Below are positions 22,828-34,540 of a stretch of 64,000 nt of DNA, piece by piece. Origin of the DNA: Vombatus ursinus (Eukaryota; Chordata; Mammalia; Diprotodontia; Vombatidae). The DNA is taken from contig NW_020954556.1 in NCBI RefSeq assembly GCF_900497805.2, positions 62,098,447 to 62,162,446 of the forward strand, given 5' to 3'. Below the pieces are notes generated by a model that was not told the DNA's origin, did not search any database, and saw only the letters and a list, made by a program, of their open reading frames with translations. The stretch's first letter is position 1. Each line of letters opens with the position of its first letter. The position numbers were made by a program, and so were the translations under genes.

Positions 22828-23018
22828 GCATCCTGATGTAGTAGAAATAGTACTGGCTTTAACCTCCAAAGACCAGGTCCAAATATCAGCTCTGGACTTA
22901 GTATGCATATGATGTTTAGCTAATCGCTTCCCCCCCCCCCCCGGACCTTAATTTCCCCATCTGTGAAAGAGAGGTGCTGGACTAGACCTCTACAGTTCTT
23001 TCCTGATCTGGATCTTAT
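22828..23018 (+). repeat. MIR3, sense, with a 13-base C-run
   Basis: Reads 'atgtagtagaaatagtactg', a C homopolymer at 22930-22942, 'aatttccccatctgtgaaag' and the end 'ctggactagacctctacag'. Confidence 0.75.
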
Positions 23019-23484
23019 GTGTGTCATAGAAATGGGGGTGAAAAGACTCTTCCCACTGGATGGTGTGAGAAATGAAATACTCCCCAGAAGGGCCGGGGGA
23101 CAAAGGTTATTTATTAGGGGCAAGCTGGAGATGAAAGAGTCACGATTCAGGTCTCGTAGTGAGGACAATGGACAATAAATGGACTATCCAACTAGGACTG
23201 TAATCACAAAACCAGGAGCTGTTTGGTAGTCTGAAAACTCAAACAGATGAGTCAATGGTTCCACTGTTCAGAAAAAGAAACAGAAAGGATGGGATTGTGG
23301 CCTCTTATATTCAATGGACCTAGACTCTCATCAAGTTGAGTGTCAATGTCAATGAAGCATTTGGCAAACAGCAAAGTCATAACCAAGATGGAACTAAAGG
23401 CAGGGAGGGAGAAATAACGAGGGCAATCCAAAACCTGTACTCATCAACTCATTGGAGACACAAGACTTTAATCGAGAAATAACC
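23019..23484. other. Unassigned, possibly an old element
   Basis: About 460 bases with no family match. Overlapping short frames on both strands (22920-23178) partly lie in the MIR3 next door. It might be an eroded mobile element but I can show no ends. Confidence 0.35.
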
Positions 23485-23700
23485 ATAAAAATAGCTTATA
23501 TTTATATATCCTTTTACAGTTTACAAAGCACTTCCTTCAGAACAGGCTTTCAAGGAAGGAATGCAAGTGCTTTTTGTCCCCAGCTTGTAGTATGGGCAGC
23601 TGAGGCACAAGAAAAACTAAGTGACATATCCAAAACCACACAGTTTATAAATGACAGACATAGGTTAAGAATTCAGGTCTTCTGATTTCCAAGTTTGTAC
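23485..23700 (-). repeat. THER1/MIR-like SINE, antisense
   Basis: Reads 'cagtttacaaagcacttcc', 'gcagctgaggcacaagaaaa' and 'ttaagaattcaggtcttctg', antisense THER1 order. Confidence 0.72.
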
Positions 23701-23714
23701 TGAGTAACGTTGCC

Positions 23715-23935
23715 TCTCATAAAAATATCTAACACTTTTATCCTATTTTACAGTTTACAAAGCACTTTACAGATATTCTCTTATTTGATGGAACAGCCCT
23801 TGAAGGTATGCGGAGCAAGAGTTTTTAAGTCTATTACAGGGGAGAAAACCGAGGCTCAGAGATTTGAATTGATGTGTACAAGGTCAAACAGAGAGCAAGT
23901 GAAAGTAGTAGATGAGGGCTTTTATGCACAACGAC
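23715..23935 (-). repeat. THER1/MIR-like SINE, antisense
   Basis: A second copy adjoining the first: 'cagtttacaaagcacttta', 'aaaaccgaggctcagagat' and 'aaggtcaaacagagagcaag'. The head is worn. Confidence 0.72.
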
Positions 23936-24049
23936 AAATAAGTTCTGCCAGTTCTTTTATCCCATTTAATAGGGTTCCTAATTTAAAGAAGTAAAAAGTT
24001 GATTTATCACTTCCCATGTTCTTCAGTAATCAATTCACTCAAGGGCTTA

Positions 24050-24157
24050 CAATAAGACAAGTCCCCTTTCTGAATCTCAGTTTCCTCCTCTGTAAAGTGA
24101 ATGAGTTGAAATAGATAATCTCTAAAACGCCTTCCAGCTTTAAGTTCTATATTCTCT
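24050..24157 (+). repeat. MIR3 3' half, sense
   Basis: Reads 'ctgaatctcagtttcctcct', 'gttgaaatagataatctcta' and 'cgccttccagctttaagtt'. Confidence 0.7.
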
Positions 24158-24812
24158 CATGGGACTCCCAGGAAAATACCAAGTGAATAATTTGTGACGT
24201 CCTCTTATATTACTTTCTTCTGTTTGGCAACATAAAGAAATAAGCAAAACAAGGTATTTAAGGACCAAAATTTTATCTATCTTCCAAAACTCCCTACTCA
24301 GCAACAGTAAGACTTTGCGAACTTGCTGATGCAGCTATCACAATCTAAGGGGATGACAGTCTGAGTATAATAATAGGATTTCCCTCCTCTAAATGCACAG
24401 GTGAAAGAAAGTCCAGAGCATCTGAAAAATCCTTGGTCTTTCAGTTCTAACTCATCAAGGAATTCACGTCACACTATTACTACAAAAGATCCAAGTTTTC
24501 AAATTTGGGAGTGTTCACTACAATGGCAGATTCCAACCTCTCTGAGCTTTAAGAATTAATCTTTATAATCTGCTAGGATCCTTCCCCTTCCATGTTACCC
24601 ACTCCCCTTCCCCCCAAAAAATCTCTGGTGATTAGTGTCTGAGTGATGAGACTGTGTGCATTCAATAGGGCTGGTCCATAAAAACACAGAGAGACATAGA
24701 GGCCACTCCTGGATTTGTATTCAAAGCCTGTCCAAGTTAACAGAACCTATCAGAGCTTAAGTTCTATTAAGCCTATAAGAATGCAGAAACACCTCAAGGT
24801 CATGGCCATTTA
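24158..24812. other. No recognised feature
   Basis: About 650 bases with nothing I can name. Confidence 0.4.
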
Positions 24813-24814
24813 GT

Positions 24815-24965
24815 GATGGATTCACAATCAAGGAAACCTGAGTTCAAATCTTGTCAAATATAATAATAGTTGTTGAGAGAATCAAATCATATAAGTCTCT
24901 AAAACAAAGTATTCTCCAAACTTTAAAGTGTTATATAGATATTGTTATTGTTGCTGTTGTCATGT
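24815..24965 (+). repeat. THER1/MIR-like SINE, sense, internally deleted
   Basis: The head-like 'aaacctgagttcaaatcttg' is joined directly to a tail-like 'aaaacaaagtattctccaaa' and 'gttatatagatattgttatt'. Most of the CORE is missing. Confidence 0.55.
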
Positions 24966-24984
24966 GTTAACAGCTTTGTTTACT

Positions 24985-25285
24985 TGTTACATTTATCACA
25001 TGTCAGTCATTGTGCTAGGCACCGGAGACACAGATACAAGTAAGCAAAGCAGTCCCCACTCTCAGAGAGCTTACATTCTAATGAGAGAAGACCTAAGGAA
25101 GTACTGGAAAGAAAAGGAAGAAGATACAGTGAGGAAGATTCAGGGAATTATCATGGAGTCCTAGGCCCAGGCAAGGTACAGCAGAACCAGGAGACACAGG
25201 GAGAGAGCCCAAGTTTCCCATAGAAAAGAGATGGTTAGAAAGTAAAGTCATGATGAAGAGATGACTGGAGGTTAGGTCTAATTAT
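24985..25285 (-). repeat. L2 3' end, antisense
   Basis: Reads 'tcattgtgctaggcaccgga', 'cagagagcttacattctaat' and an A/G-rich continuation. Confidence 0.72.
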
Positions 25286-25309
25286 GAATATGTGATTGGT
25301 GAATGAATA

Positions 25310-25590
25310 AATTAATAGGTGATTTAACCAAACATTTACTAAATGCACACTATGAACAAGGCCCAGGATATCTGTCAAACTAATACCAAAATCTTTCTGC
25401 CTTTGTTTTGGTGGAAAGAAATGGAGAAATGGAATGACAGTGTTTATACGGGATAAAGACTAAGTATAGTATTGAGAATTAAGACCTACATACCTATTTT
25501 AATCTTTATTCATTCACAACCAGTTGTCATTTAAATTTAATATTGATTTATTCAATATTTATGAATTACAAACTATGCAGAGATCCCTAT
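25310..25590 (-). repeat. L2 3' end scraps, antisense
   Basis: Two short antisense L2 termini: 25310-25375 ('aaacatttactaaatgcaca') and about 25540-25590 ('tattcaatatttatgaatta'). The DNA between them is unassigned. Confidence 0.5.
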
Positions 25591-25624
25591 GGTATCTCTG
25601 AGGGGAGAAACAAAAATGAATATA

Positions 25625-25805
25625 TAGCATCAAGAATCATAGAACTGGAAGGAATCTTAGAGGCCCCTTAGTCTAACTTCCCCATTTTACAGATGAAAAA
25701 ATCAAGGCCCACAAAGATAGTGATTTATCCTAGGGCACACAGGGACAAAATCAGTACTGGAATCCAGGCATTCTGACTCCAACTATCAAATATTTTCCAC
25801 TGATA
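25625..25805 (-). repeat. MIR3, antisense
   Basis: Reads 'agaatcatagaactggaagg', 'cattttacagatgaaaaaat' and 'ggaatccaggcattctgact', antisense MIR3 order, fairly complete. Confidence 0.8.
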
Positions 25806-25851
25806 TGATCTCTCTTTCATGGAAATTAAGATCTAGGATGGGAGATGATAT

Positions 25852-26140
25852 AAGAACAATGGCAATAACAATCACAACAACAATAACGATGATAAGAATT
25901 TATTAAGCACCAACTATGTGCCAGAGGCTGTGCTAAGAACTTCAAAATGTTATCTCACTTTATCTTCACAACCCCGGGAAGCAAATGCCTTAACAATCCT
26001 CATTTCATAGATGAGAAAACTGAAGCAGACAGAAGTTGTGACCTGTCCTTGGTCACATCGCTAATAAGTGTCTGAGGCCATACTTGAACTCAGGTCTTTC
26101 TGATGTGAGCACTTTCTTCACTGTATCATCCAGCTGCCTA
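25852..26140 (-). repeat. THER1/MIR-like SINE, antisense, near full length
   Basis: A (AAC)-rich tail is followed by 'caccaactatgtgccagagg', 'tagatgagaaaactgaagca', 'cttgaactcaggtctttctg' and a tRNA-like head ending 'catccagctgcctac'. Confidence 0.82.
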
Positions 26141-26329
26141 CCTAGGTGTACAATGAACAAATATAATAAAAATTTAAAAGATAATAAGTGCACAATGCTG
26201 TCAAATGAGTTGAGGGGAGAATTCATTTCCCATTTAAAGAACAGAAAAGGTGTTATGGAAGAAATGTAATTTCTTAGCCAGGCTTATAAGGATAGGATAC
26301 AAATGAGAAAGCATCTGCATTAGGATAAA

Positions 26330-26535
26330 ACTTCAGAGCTTTAAGGGATCTTGGAGATCATCTAGCATAAAATTTCCTTTTACAGATGAAGAAACTAAGG
26401 TTATGAGAGATTAAATGACTTGCCAAACTTCACATCAGTAGTAAGCCATAGAGATATTATATTATTATATATTATATTATACTATATTAAATTATAATAA
26501 CTTCAAAATTTGTGCTATTTCCATTATACCACACT
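26330..26535 (-). repeat. MIR3, antisense, with TATTA-rich stretch
   Basis: Reads 'tcagagctttaagggatctt', 'cttttacagatgaagaaact' and 'taaatgacttgccaaacttc'. A TA-rich simple repeat fills about 26455-26500 before the worn head. Confidence 0.72.
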
Positions 26536-27429
26536 TACTTTGTCTTAACAATAAAAGAAGATAAAGTAAAAAAAAAAGCTGTTTTTCAGTAAATTATAAT
26601 TTGAATGGATGGTAAAGCAATAAATGTTGGACCTATAAAGGTTGTGGGTTACAAAAAAAAAAATTCTCCTCTATCTACAACTTTCAGTAGAACATTGAAA
26701 TATTTCTAGCATTTGTCATCAGTAACAAATAATTTGGGTAATTATTCAGCATAAGACACAAATATAATATAGTATTCCTTCCTCATTGGAAAGTGCTAAA
26801 ATATAAGCAGGTAAGCCCTCACTATAAAAAATACTGAAATTATAATTATAAAATCTCTCTAGTCTGTATGGTGGAATGTCAAACACAAAATAGCTCTGTA
26901 GCTATGTGGAGTCTTGTTAATGGAAGCATAGCTGATGTTAACTGTAAATTTCATTAGCCCCACAGCAAACCATAGTTTTACAAAAATAATTTTCAATATG
27001 TTCAACTATCAAAACTAATAATTTATAGAGGAAGGTGCCCTCAATGCCATTTTATTTTCTTAGATTCCAATCACATTTAAATTTCCTTGGTAAAATGGTA
27101 ACTTGGATAGATAACTTTATTACTTATTTCAATGTGATTCCTTCTGAACAGAACTCTCTCAAAAAATTAATTGATTAAAACAGATCACTTTTATTCACCT
27201 TTACCACATTCTTTTGCAGTGTATAGGTACACACCACTTAGAACACTGCCTTAGCCAACATCATTTGCACTAATACACCATAACCAAACCATACAATGAC
27301 ATCACTATAACATCATTTAGCAGTCTGTTAATAACATTATTCCGAAGGAATGAACTGTTTTCTGTAACTGCATTTTCTCTAATAAAATGCTTCTATAGAA
27401 GCAAATAACTATAGTAGGTGTTAACTAGA
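26536..27429. other. No recognised feature
   Basis: About 890 bases of AT-rich DNA with no repeat or gene I recognise. Confidence 0.4.
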
Positions 27430-27445
27430 ACTGTGTGTGTGTGTA

Positions 27446-27482
<37 letters not shown>
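27430..27482 (+). repeat. Compound (TG)n(TA)n microsatellite
   Basis: About 25 bases of TG-rich then about 26 bases of perfect TA. Confidence 0.95.
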
Positions 27483-27484
<2 letters not shown>

Positions 27485-27514
27485 TATGCATGCTCTGTAA
27501 ACTCCTTTTCTAAA

Positions 27515-27640
27515 GCAATTAAATTAATGCAACAAGTACATATTAAAAACCTAACATGTGCATCACACCTTGCTAAGCTCTGGAGATATAAGGACAAGGG
27601 CAAAATAGTCCCTGCATTAAAGGAGCTTAGTGGGGAGGGT
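27515..27640 (-). repeat. L2 3' end, antisense
   Basis: Reads 'taaaaacctaacatgtgcat', 'tgctaagctctggagatata' and 'cctgcattaaaggagcttag'. Confidence 0.7.
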
Positions 27641-27669
27641 GGGTGGGTAGGTATGTAGTGGGGGCGGGG

Positions 27670-27845
27670 GGACCACTGGTTTTGTAATCAAAGGACCTGG
27701 ATTAAAATAATACCTCTAATTCTTACCAACTCTGTGAGCCTCAGCAAGTAACTTAATTTCTCTGGGACTCACTTTCCTCATCTGTAAAATTAGGGAACCA
27801 GACTAGGGGGCTCCTGACATCCCTTCTAGACCTGTGGTCTAATGA
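27670..27845 (+). repeat. MIR3, sense
   Basis: Reads 'gtaatcaaaggacctggatt', 'ctttcctcatctgtaaaatt' and the 3' end 'ctcctgacatcccttctaga'. Confidence 0.78.
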
Positions 27846-28009
27846 TTTTAATAAATAAAGTTAAGGAGGGAATGAGAACTCACAATGAGTGACACATGAG
27901 GGAAGACTTTATAAAGAATGTAGCACTTGTGGCTAAAACCAAACCAAATTTTAAAAAAAACAACTAAGGATTCTGGAGCTGGGAGGAGGTAAAAAGGACA
28001 TACATCATG

Positions 28010-31000
28010 TTGTTGTTGTTGTTGTTCAGTCATTCAGTCATGTAAGACTCCTCGTCATCCCATAGACCATAGCATGCCAGGCCCTTCTTCCACAACTATC
28101 TCCTGAAGTCTATCTAACTCATATAAGTTGCTTCCTTAACACTATCTGTCCATCTTATCTTCTGCAGTCCCCTTCTCCTTCTGCCTTCAATCTTTCCCAA
28201 CATCAGGGTTTTTTCCAATGAGTCCTATCTTCTCACTATAAGGCCAAAGAATTTAAGCTTCAGCTTCAGAATTTGCCCTTCCAGTGAATAGTCTGAATTG
28301 ATTTATTTAACTGTTGACTGACTTGATCTCCTAGCTGTCCAAAGGACTCTCAAAAGTCTTCTCCAGCACCACAACTCAAAAGTGTTGATTCTGTGGAGCT
28401 CAGCTTTCCTTTTAGTTCAACTCTCACAGCCACACATTATTACTGGAATAACTGAAGCTTTAACTAAACAGACCTTTGTCAGCAAGATATCTGCTTTTTA
28501 GCATGCTATCCAGATTTGCCATGGCTTTCCTTCCAAGGAACAAGTATCTTTTAATTTCATGGCTATAGTTAATGTCTGCAGTGATCTTTGAGCCCAAGAA
28601 TACAAAATCTGACACTGCTTCCATTTATTCTCCCTCTATTTGCCAGAAAGTGATGGGATCAGTTACCATGATCTTAGTTTTAATTTTTTTTAATGTTAAG
28701 CTTCAAACCAGCTTTTACATTCTCTTTTTTCACCCCCATCAAGAGGATTCTTAATTCTTCTTCCCATTCTGCCATCAGAGTGGTATTATTTGCATAGATG
28801 AGATTGTTGGAATTTCTCCAGTCAACCTTAATTCCAGACTAGCATTTCACATGATGTAGTTGGCATATAAATTAAATAAATAAGGCGACATATATAGCCT
28901 TATCATACTCCTTTCCCAATCTCAAACCAATCAGTTGTTTCATGTTCAGTTCTAAATGTTGTTTCTTGGCCTACACACAGGTTCCTTGGGATACAAGTAG
29001 GATGATCTATTATTCCCATCTCTTTGAGTACTTGCCACATTTTGTTGTGATCCACACAGCCAAAATCTTTCGTATAATCAATAAAAGAGAAGTAGATGTT
29101 TTTCTGAAACTCCTTAGCTTTCTCCAGAATCCAGTGAATTTTGGCAATTTGGTCTCAAGTTCCTCTGCCTGTTCAAATACCAGCCTGCTTTTCCAGTAAT
29201 TCTCAATTTACATACTGCTGAAGTCTAGCTTGCATAATCTTAAGCACAACCTTGCTGAAGTGTGAAATGAACTCAATTGTTCAGTAATTTGAACATTCCT
29301 TGGCATTGCCTTTCTTTGGGTTTGGGGCATAAACTGATCTTTTCTAATCCAGTGGCCACTGTTGAATTTTTCAAATTTGCTGGTATATTGAGTATAACAC
29401 TTTAACAGCATCATGTTTTTATTATTTAAATAACTCACCTGGAATTGTGTCACCTCCACTAGGCTTCTTGTTAGCTATGCTTCCTAAGGTCCACTTGACT
29501 CCATTCTCCAGGATATATGGCTTTAGATCAGTAACAGCACCGTTGCGGCTATCAGTGATGATATATAAGATCTTTCTTGTATAGTTCTTCTGTATATTCT
29601 TGTCACCTTTTCTTAATCTCTTCTACTTCTGTTAAATCCCTACCATCTTTGTCTTTCATCATGCTCATTTTTGCATGAAACATTTCCTTGATATCTCTGA
29701 TTTTCTTGAAGAGATCTCGTCTTTCCCATTCTATTGTTTTCTTCAATTTCTTTGCATTGCTCATTTAAGAAAACCTTGCTATTCTCTGGAATTTTTCATT
29801 CGGCTGAATATATCCTTTCCTTTATCCTTCACCTTTTGCTTTCCTTCTTTCCTCAGTTATTGTAAAGCCTCATTAGACAGCCATTTTGCTTTTTTGCTCT
29901 TCTCTTTCTTTGGGATTGCTACATCCTTTACAATATTGCAAACTTCTGTCTTCAGGCACTCTATTTACCAGATCTAATCCCTTAAATCTACTCATCATCT
30001 CCACTACATATTCATATGGGTTGTTATTTGGGTCATACCTATACAGTCTGATGCTTTCCCTACTTTCTTCAATTTAAGTCTAAATTTTGCAATAAGAAAC
30101 TCACGATCTGAGCCATTGCCAGCTCCAGGTCTGACTCCAGAACAGAGCTTCTCCACCTTTGGTTGCAAAGAATATAATCAATCCAATTTCTATACTGACC
30201 ATCTGATGATGTCCCTATGTAGAGTCACCTTTTGGGTTGTTGAAAAAGTGTGTTGGCTATGACCAGCTAGTTATCTTGACAAAACTCTATTAGTCTTTTC
30301 TCTGTTTCATTTTGTACTCTAAGGCCAAACTTTCCTGTTATTCCAGTTATCTCTTGATTTCCTACTTTAGCATTCCAATCCCCTATGATGAATATAATGT
30401 CTTTTTTTAGTGTTATTTCCAGAAGATGTTGTAGTTTTTCATTGAACTGAGCAATTTTGGCCTCTTTGGTACTAGTGGTTGGAGCACAGAATTGTATTAC
30501 TGTGAAGTTGAATGGTTTTCCTTGGATTCGAACAGAAATCACTTCATAATTGTTGAGATTATACCCCAGTACTGCTTTTCTAACCCTTTTATTGACTATG
30601 AGAGCTACTTTCTTTTACGGCATTGTTTCTTGTAATGGATTCTTGCCCACACTAGTGTACCTAATGATCACTTGAATTAAATTCACCCATTCCTGTTCAT
30701 TTAAGTTCACTGACACCCAAGATGTCAATGTTTAAACTTTCCATTCACTGTTTGATCACATCCAACTTACCTTGATTCATAGCCCTTACATTCCAGATTC
30801 CTATGCAATACTGATCTTTACAGCATCAGGCTTTCCTTTCATCACTTCATCACCAGAGCTGGAGCTGTCTCCAGTCATCCTGATAAATATCTGGCCACTG
30901 GACCCAGATGGCTCTGGAGGAGAAAGTGAGGCTGGTGACCTTGCACAGCTCTCACTCACTCAAAACAAAGTCAATTACAAGTCATGTCATCATCTCCCTG

Positions 31001-31330
31001 ATGTCATGGTCCTCTTCAAGAACAAAGGACAAACACAAGAACCAGAGCTACTTGTAGTTATTCTCCTCTTGGTAATGTTTAGCAACCTCTTTATTCCTTC
31101 CAAGGTAACATACTGGAAACCTGCCGACTTGAGTGGCTCATCTTCTGGGGTCATATCTTTTTTCATTTTCATTTTCATTTTCATACTGTCCATGGGGTTT
31201 TCTTGGCAAAAATATTAGAGTCATCTGCCATTTCCTTTTCCAGTGGGCATACATTATAGGCATAGAGAAGAGTCTATGCAAAAGCATGAATAGCAGAGAT
31301 GGAGAATCAAGTTCAGGCAACAAGAATGGA
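28010..31330 (-). mobile_element. RTE/BovB-type LINE, antisense, near full length, inactive
   Basis: On the minus strand the element starts upstream of 31250 with a 5' region matching BovB-type elements (31180-31250; (AAAATG)n at about 31155-31185). An AP-endonuclease follows (30267-30542: ..IIGDWNAKVGNQE.., catalytic-type DWN), then an RT-derived part (29000-29100 translates ..IDYTKDFGCVDHNKMWQVLKEMG..; the usual AF.CVDHNKLW motif) and a C-terminal part. It ends in the BovB-like 3' end and a (TTG)n at 28010-28027. Active BovB-type LINEs are about 3.2 kb, so length is close to complete, but many stops and shifts kill it. The plus-strand frames here (28572-31366) are shadows. It shares its 3' end with the Mar1 SINEs. 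Confidence 0.9.
30861..31040 (-). repeat. SINE-like insertion inside the RTE 5' region
   Basis: About 180 bases that break the RTE text, flanked by a 9-bp direct repeat accagagct at 30852-30860 and 31041-31049. On the minus strand it reads 'ttgaagaggaccatgacatc', 'gactttgttttgagtgagtg' and 'tttatcaggatgactggaga'. I recall this as a repeated sequence in marsupials but cannot name it. Confidence 0.6.
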
Positions 31331-31364
31331 AATCAACCTAACTTGTTCAGATCACAGAATTCAT

Positions 31365-31870
31365 GAAATGGAGTAATATGAAATAAGGCTGAAAAATAAC
31401 GTGGAAGCCAGTGAAGAGAATGCCTTATATGTCAGGCTAAGGAGTTTGTATTCTGTCCTAATTATGATGGGAAACTATCAAAGGTTTTTAAGTTGGAAAG
31501 CAATGTGGTCAGAAATGCATCTTAGGAAGACAGGGAAATTCTTTGAAGGATGAATTGGAGAAAGGGAAGACCTAAAGTAAGAATATTAATTAGGAGGCTA
31601 TTCTAGTATTCTAGCTGAGACCTGATGCAAGCCTGAAACACAGTGACTACAGTGTGAGTGGAAAGAGTTGGACAGATAGGAATCATTTTGTGGGAGGTAA
31701 ATTAACAAGACGTAAGATATGAAGGAAGAGGAAAAAGTGAAGAATTGAGCATATTCTCAAAGTTATAGACCTTAGTGATGGGCTAGATGTGGGCACCCCA
31801 ACAGAAAGAGAAAGGTTAGGAGGAGGATCAGATTTAGGGAGAAAGAAAGGATCCATTCACATTCTAGAGA
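31365..31870 (-). repeat. L2 ORF2-end/3' region, antisense
   Basis: Reads 'tatgaaataaggctgaaaa', 'aggagtttgtattctgtcct', 'taattaggaggctattctag' and 'tgtgagtggaaagagttgga', the reverse complement of the L2 region upstream of its 3' tail. Confidence 0.75.
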
Positions 31871-32574
31871 TTTTTATTTGGTATATCAGGGTACTATCAG
31901 ACTGTCCATCTCATGTTTTGTTCTTGTTAAGTGGTATCCATATCCTCTTCTTATTATAAATACAGTTAATTTCTTATATGCTAATCCTCAAATGTAATAA
32001 TACATCACTGGTAACTTTTATCAACCTCTTTATTTCAACCCTGCATATTTTCACTGCCTTTTGGATGATTGACCATTATATTTCTCAAATTTTGTATTTC
32101 ATGATTCACAAACCTAGAACACTCATGAGAAAATAAAGGTATTAAAGAGAAATTACTTTTTTTGACAATAATCAACTTAGAATCACAAGAACAGAACACA
32201 ATTTCCCAAGTATGATCTAACACGATCTCTCCTACTCATTTCTGGGTCCAACTCAATGGAAATCTTGAGTTGCCTTTCCAAGATACACATATTGATAGAC
32301 TAACTCAAAAGGCTACCTGTGCAGCTACCTGGCAGTTGTGTGGTATTATTCATAAATCTTCTATTCCTAGTGTGAAGAGGTGCTAATAATATTTACCAGA
32401 TATTATAACAGGTGAAAATTAGGGGTGGTTTAGGAAAATTCAGGTTTGAGATTTGGTGGCAACAGGAAAAAAACTTAGGGAATCAAAGCAAGTAAGGACT
32501 TTTGCTCTTCACCCTCTCAAATTTTTCTTTACATTTTCTTCATAGTAGGGCAAGTCCATCTGCTAAATCATAAT
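31871..32574. other. No recognised feature
   Basis: About 700 bases with no repeat I can name. The minus-strand 62-codon frame (32035-32223) has no family signature. Confidence 0.4.
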
Positions 32575-33215
32575 CTGGCTAGCTCCTTGAATCCATCCTT
32601 TTCCCCATTATCTTGGCTCAGACCTGACTTTTCTTTACCTACATCCCAATCTTCACTTGATAATTGGGTAAAATAGTACCACATGGTCTATACTGTAAAA
32701 ATATTGCCTAATTATGCAATGTCACTATTTTCTTCAAAATAACAAAATGCCTTCACAATATTTATTTCACATTGTATATCTTTTATTAATAAGTATGAGA
32801 CCAAACTTATTCTAAACTATTTTTCCTTGTTTATTCTATTTCAGGAAACCTATGTTACTCATCTTCCTTGGACCATGTCCTAAAATTTGTAATCTTCTTA
32901 CCCTTCTTCTCCACCCCCTGAATATTACTTACATGTTGACTTCATACTCACCCTTTAGACCCAATAAAAATGCCATTTGCTCCATAAAGTCTTCCTTGAT
33001 CTCCCTATTTGTGAGTACATCTCCCTCCTTAGATCTAATAGTATTTTAAAATTATCTTTGGGTCTAATGTACTATAATTTATATTTGTTTATGTCTGTTA
33101 TGACCCCCTATTAACCTACAAATTCCTCATGGAGATGACCATGTGTTACTTATTTTGAAATCCCCCCAAAAGTAGCATAGTAAATATTTAATGGACGTTT
33201 GTTACATGAATTAAT
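32575..33215 (+). repeat. L2 3' UTR, sense
   Basis: Reads 'cttcttacccttcttctcca', 'tgccatttgctccataaagt', 'cttccttgatctccctattt' and the terminus 'catagtaaatatttaatgga'. Confidence 0.75.
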
Positions 33216-33597
33216 ATAACAAGATAAATGAGTTTCAGGTATTCTGAAGGGCTACAACAAGAATAACAATGATGCTTAACTTCAACTAACATATTCTCAC
33301 ATTTCTCTAATGTACCCCACTGAGTTATTTATCAAGGCTACAAACTTTTCCATTATTTAAAGGACTACAATGACTTTGTATCTGGTTACCTCGAATGCAG
33401 TAACTGGAGACATAATGTTCATTAATTATAAGAACAAATGGTTTATGAAGTTACTGTACTCATTACTTGAGAATTTGACATTAACAGCAGGAGACAGTAC
33501 AAGAAAAATTTTACTACTTACATAACCATTTTGTCCAACTGGTACCAAATATTTGTTTAAATATTTGTTTGTTTTATGACATGTAAGATAATTAAGA
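33216..33597. other. No recognised repeat
   Basis: AT-rich DNA, partly TAAT-rich ('gttcattaattataag' near 33418). No gene seen. Confidence 0.4.
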
Positions 33598-33835
33598 GAC
33601 AGTATGGGATAATAGAAGGATTATTAGCTGTGGAGTCAGGGAGAGCTGAGGCCATGTGTTGGCTCTGGTACTTACATCCTCACCATGTGACCCTGGGCAA
33701 ATCCTTCATCCATTCTGAGCTTCAATTTCGTCATTGATTAAAAGGTGGGGGTAATGCTTTCAGTAGTGCCCTCACAGGATTTTGTGAGGAAAGCAATTTT
33801 AAAGAACTACAGAAAAATAAAATATTTTATTATGA
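33598..33835 (+). repeat. MIR, sense
   Basis: Reads 'ctgtggagtcagggagagct', 'accatgtgaccctgggcaaa', 'tcatccattctgagcttc' and a tail 'cacaggattttgtgaggaaa'. Confidence 0.78.
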
Positions 33836-34059
33836 TTACTTTCAATTGAAAAGGATTCTTCCTTTTAAAAATATTTTATTTCTGATTCCCTATTGGTATT
33901 GTGCTCTCTGATCTACTTGATTATTTATTTAGAGATCTTTAATAACATCTCTCTCTGTGTCGAGGAGGGTGTTTGAAACTAAATTATTAGAAACTAAAAC
34001 ATTAGAAAAAAACAGGAAAATAAAGACCAAAACATAGTGATAATTTCATCTTGGAAAAC

Positions 34060-34138
34060 AGAGGGTATCTCAAAAGTCTTAGTGCAATTTTATTCTGATA
34101 AAGCTTAAAACTGCACCAAGACTTTTGGAACACACTCT
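34060..34138. mobile_element. Mariner-like MITE
   Basis: A 79-bp element made almost entirely of two inverted arms: left 'tctcaaaagtcttagtgcaa', right 'tgcaccaagacttttggaac' (reverse complement agrees at most positions of about 33). This is the MADE1-like layout of mariner MITEs with a 'ggtgtcccaaaagtctt' terminus. It has no coding capacity. Flanking TA target sites are not clear. Confidence 0.75.
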
Positions 34139-34242
34139 AAAAGATAGTAGAAAATGCAATTCAATTTACACAAGTGTAATTTGCATCCAACTTTTTTTTT
34201 TTTTAAAGAATCAGTATAACTGAAACATAACTATTTACTTTG

Positions 34243-34540
34243 GGCTCACTAGCTGCCTGACCCTAAGCAAGTCACTTGGTCTGAATCTCAATCTATAAAA
34301 CAAGGATAAAATACTTATATAGCCTACATGATAGGACAGTTTGTTAGGACAAACTTAGGTTCTTTGTAAAATAGGGATGTATAAAAAAAAATACTTGTTC
34401 TATCTACATTGCTGGAATGTGTTTCATAAACCATAAAGTATTACACAGGTGAGAATTATAATTTTCCTTAGCAGATATAATATGAATTTCTGAGATTACT
34501 GTAGTAAAGATCAAATGAGATAATAAATGTGTAGAATCTA
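34243..34540 (+). repeat. MIR-class fragments, sense
   Basis: 34243-34365 keeps the CORE ('gctgcctgaccctaagcaag') and 'tcaatctataaaacaaggat'. 34395-34540 has MIR tail-like words ('gcaaatgagataataaatg'-type). These may be one or two worn copies. Confidence 0.55.

Noticed and set aside
23019-23484. Candidate mobile element
   Set aside because: Unusual composition but no inverted or direct terminal repeats and no family match.
28010-28027. CRISPR-like or independent (TTG)n repeat
   Set aside because: It is the 3' tail of the RTE LINE. No CRISPR arrays, operons or bacterial signals occur in this window.
30772-31218. 148-codon plus-strand frame
   Set aside because: It lies antisense to the RTE LINE 5' region and its SINE-like insertion, so it is a shadow frame.
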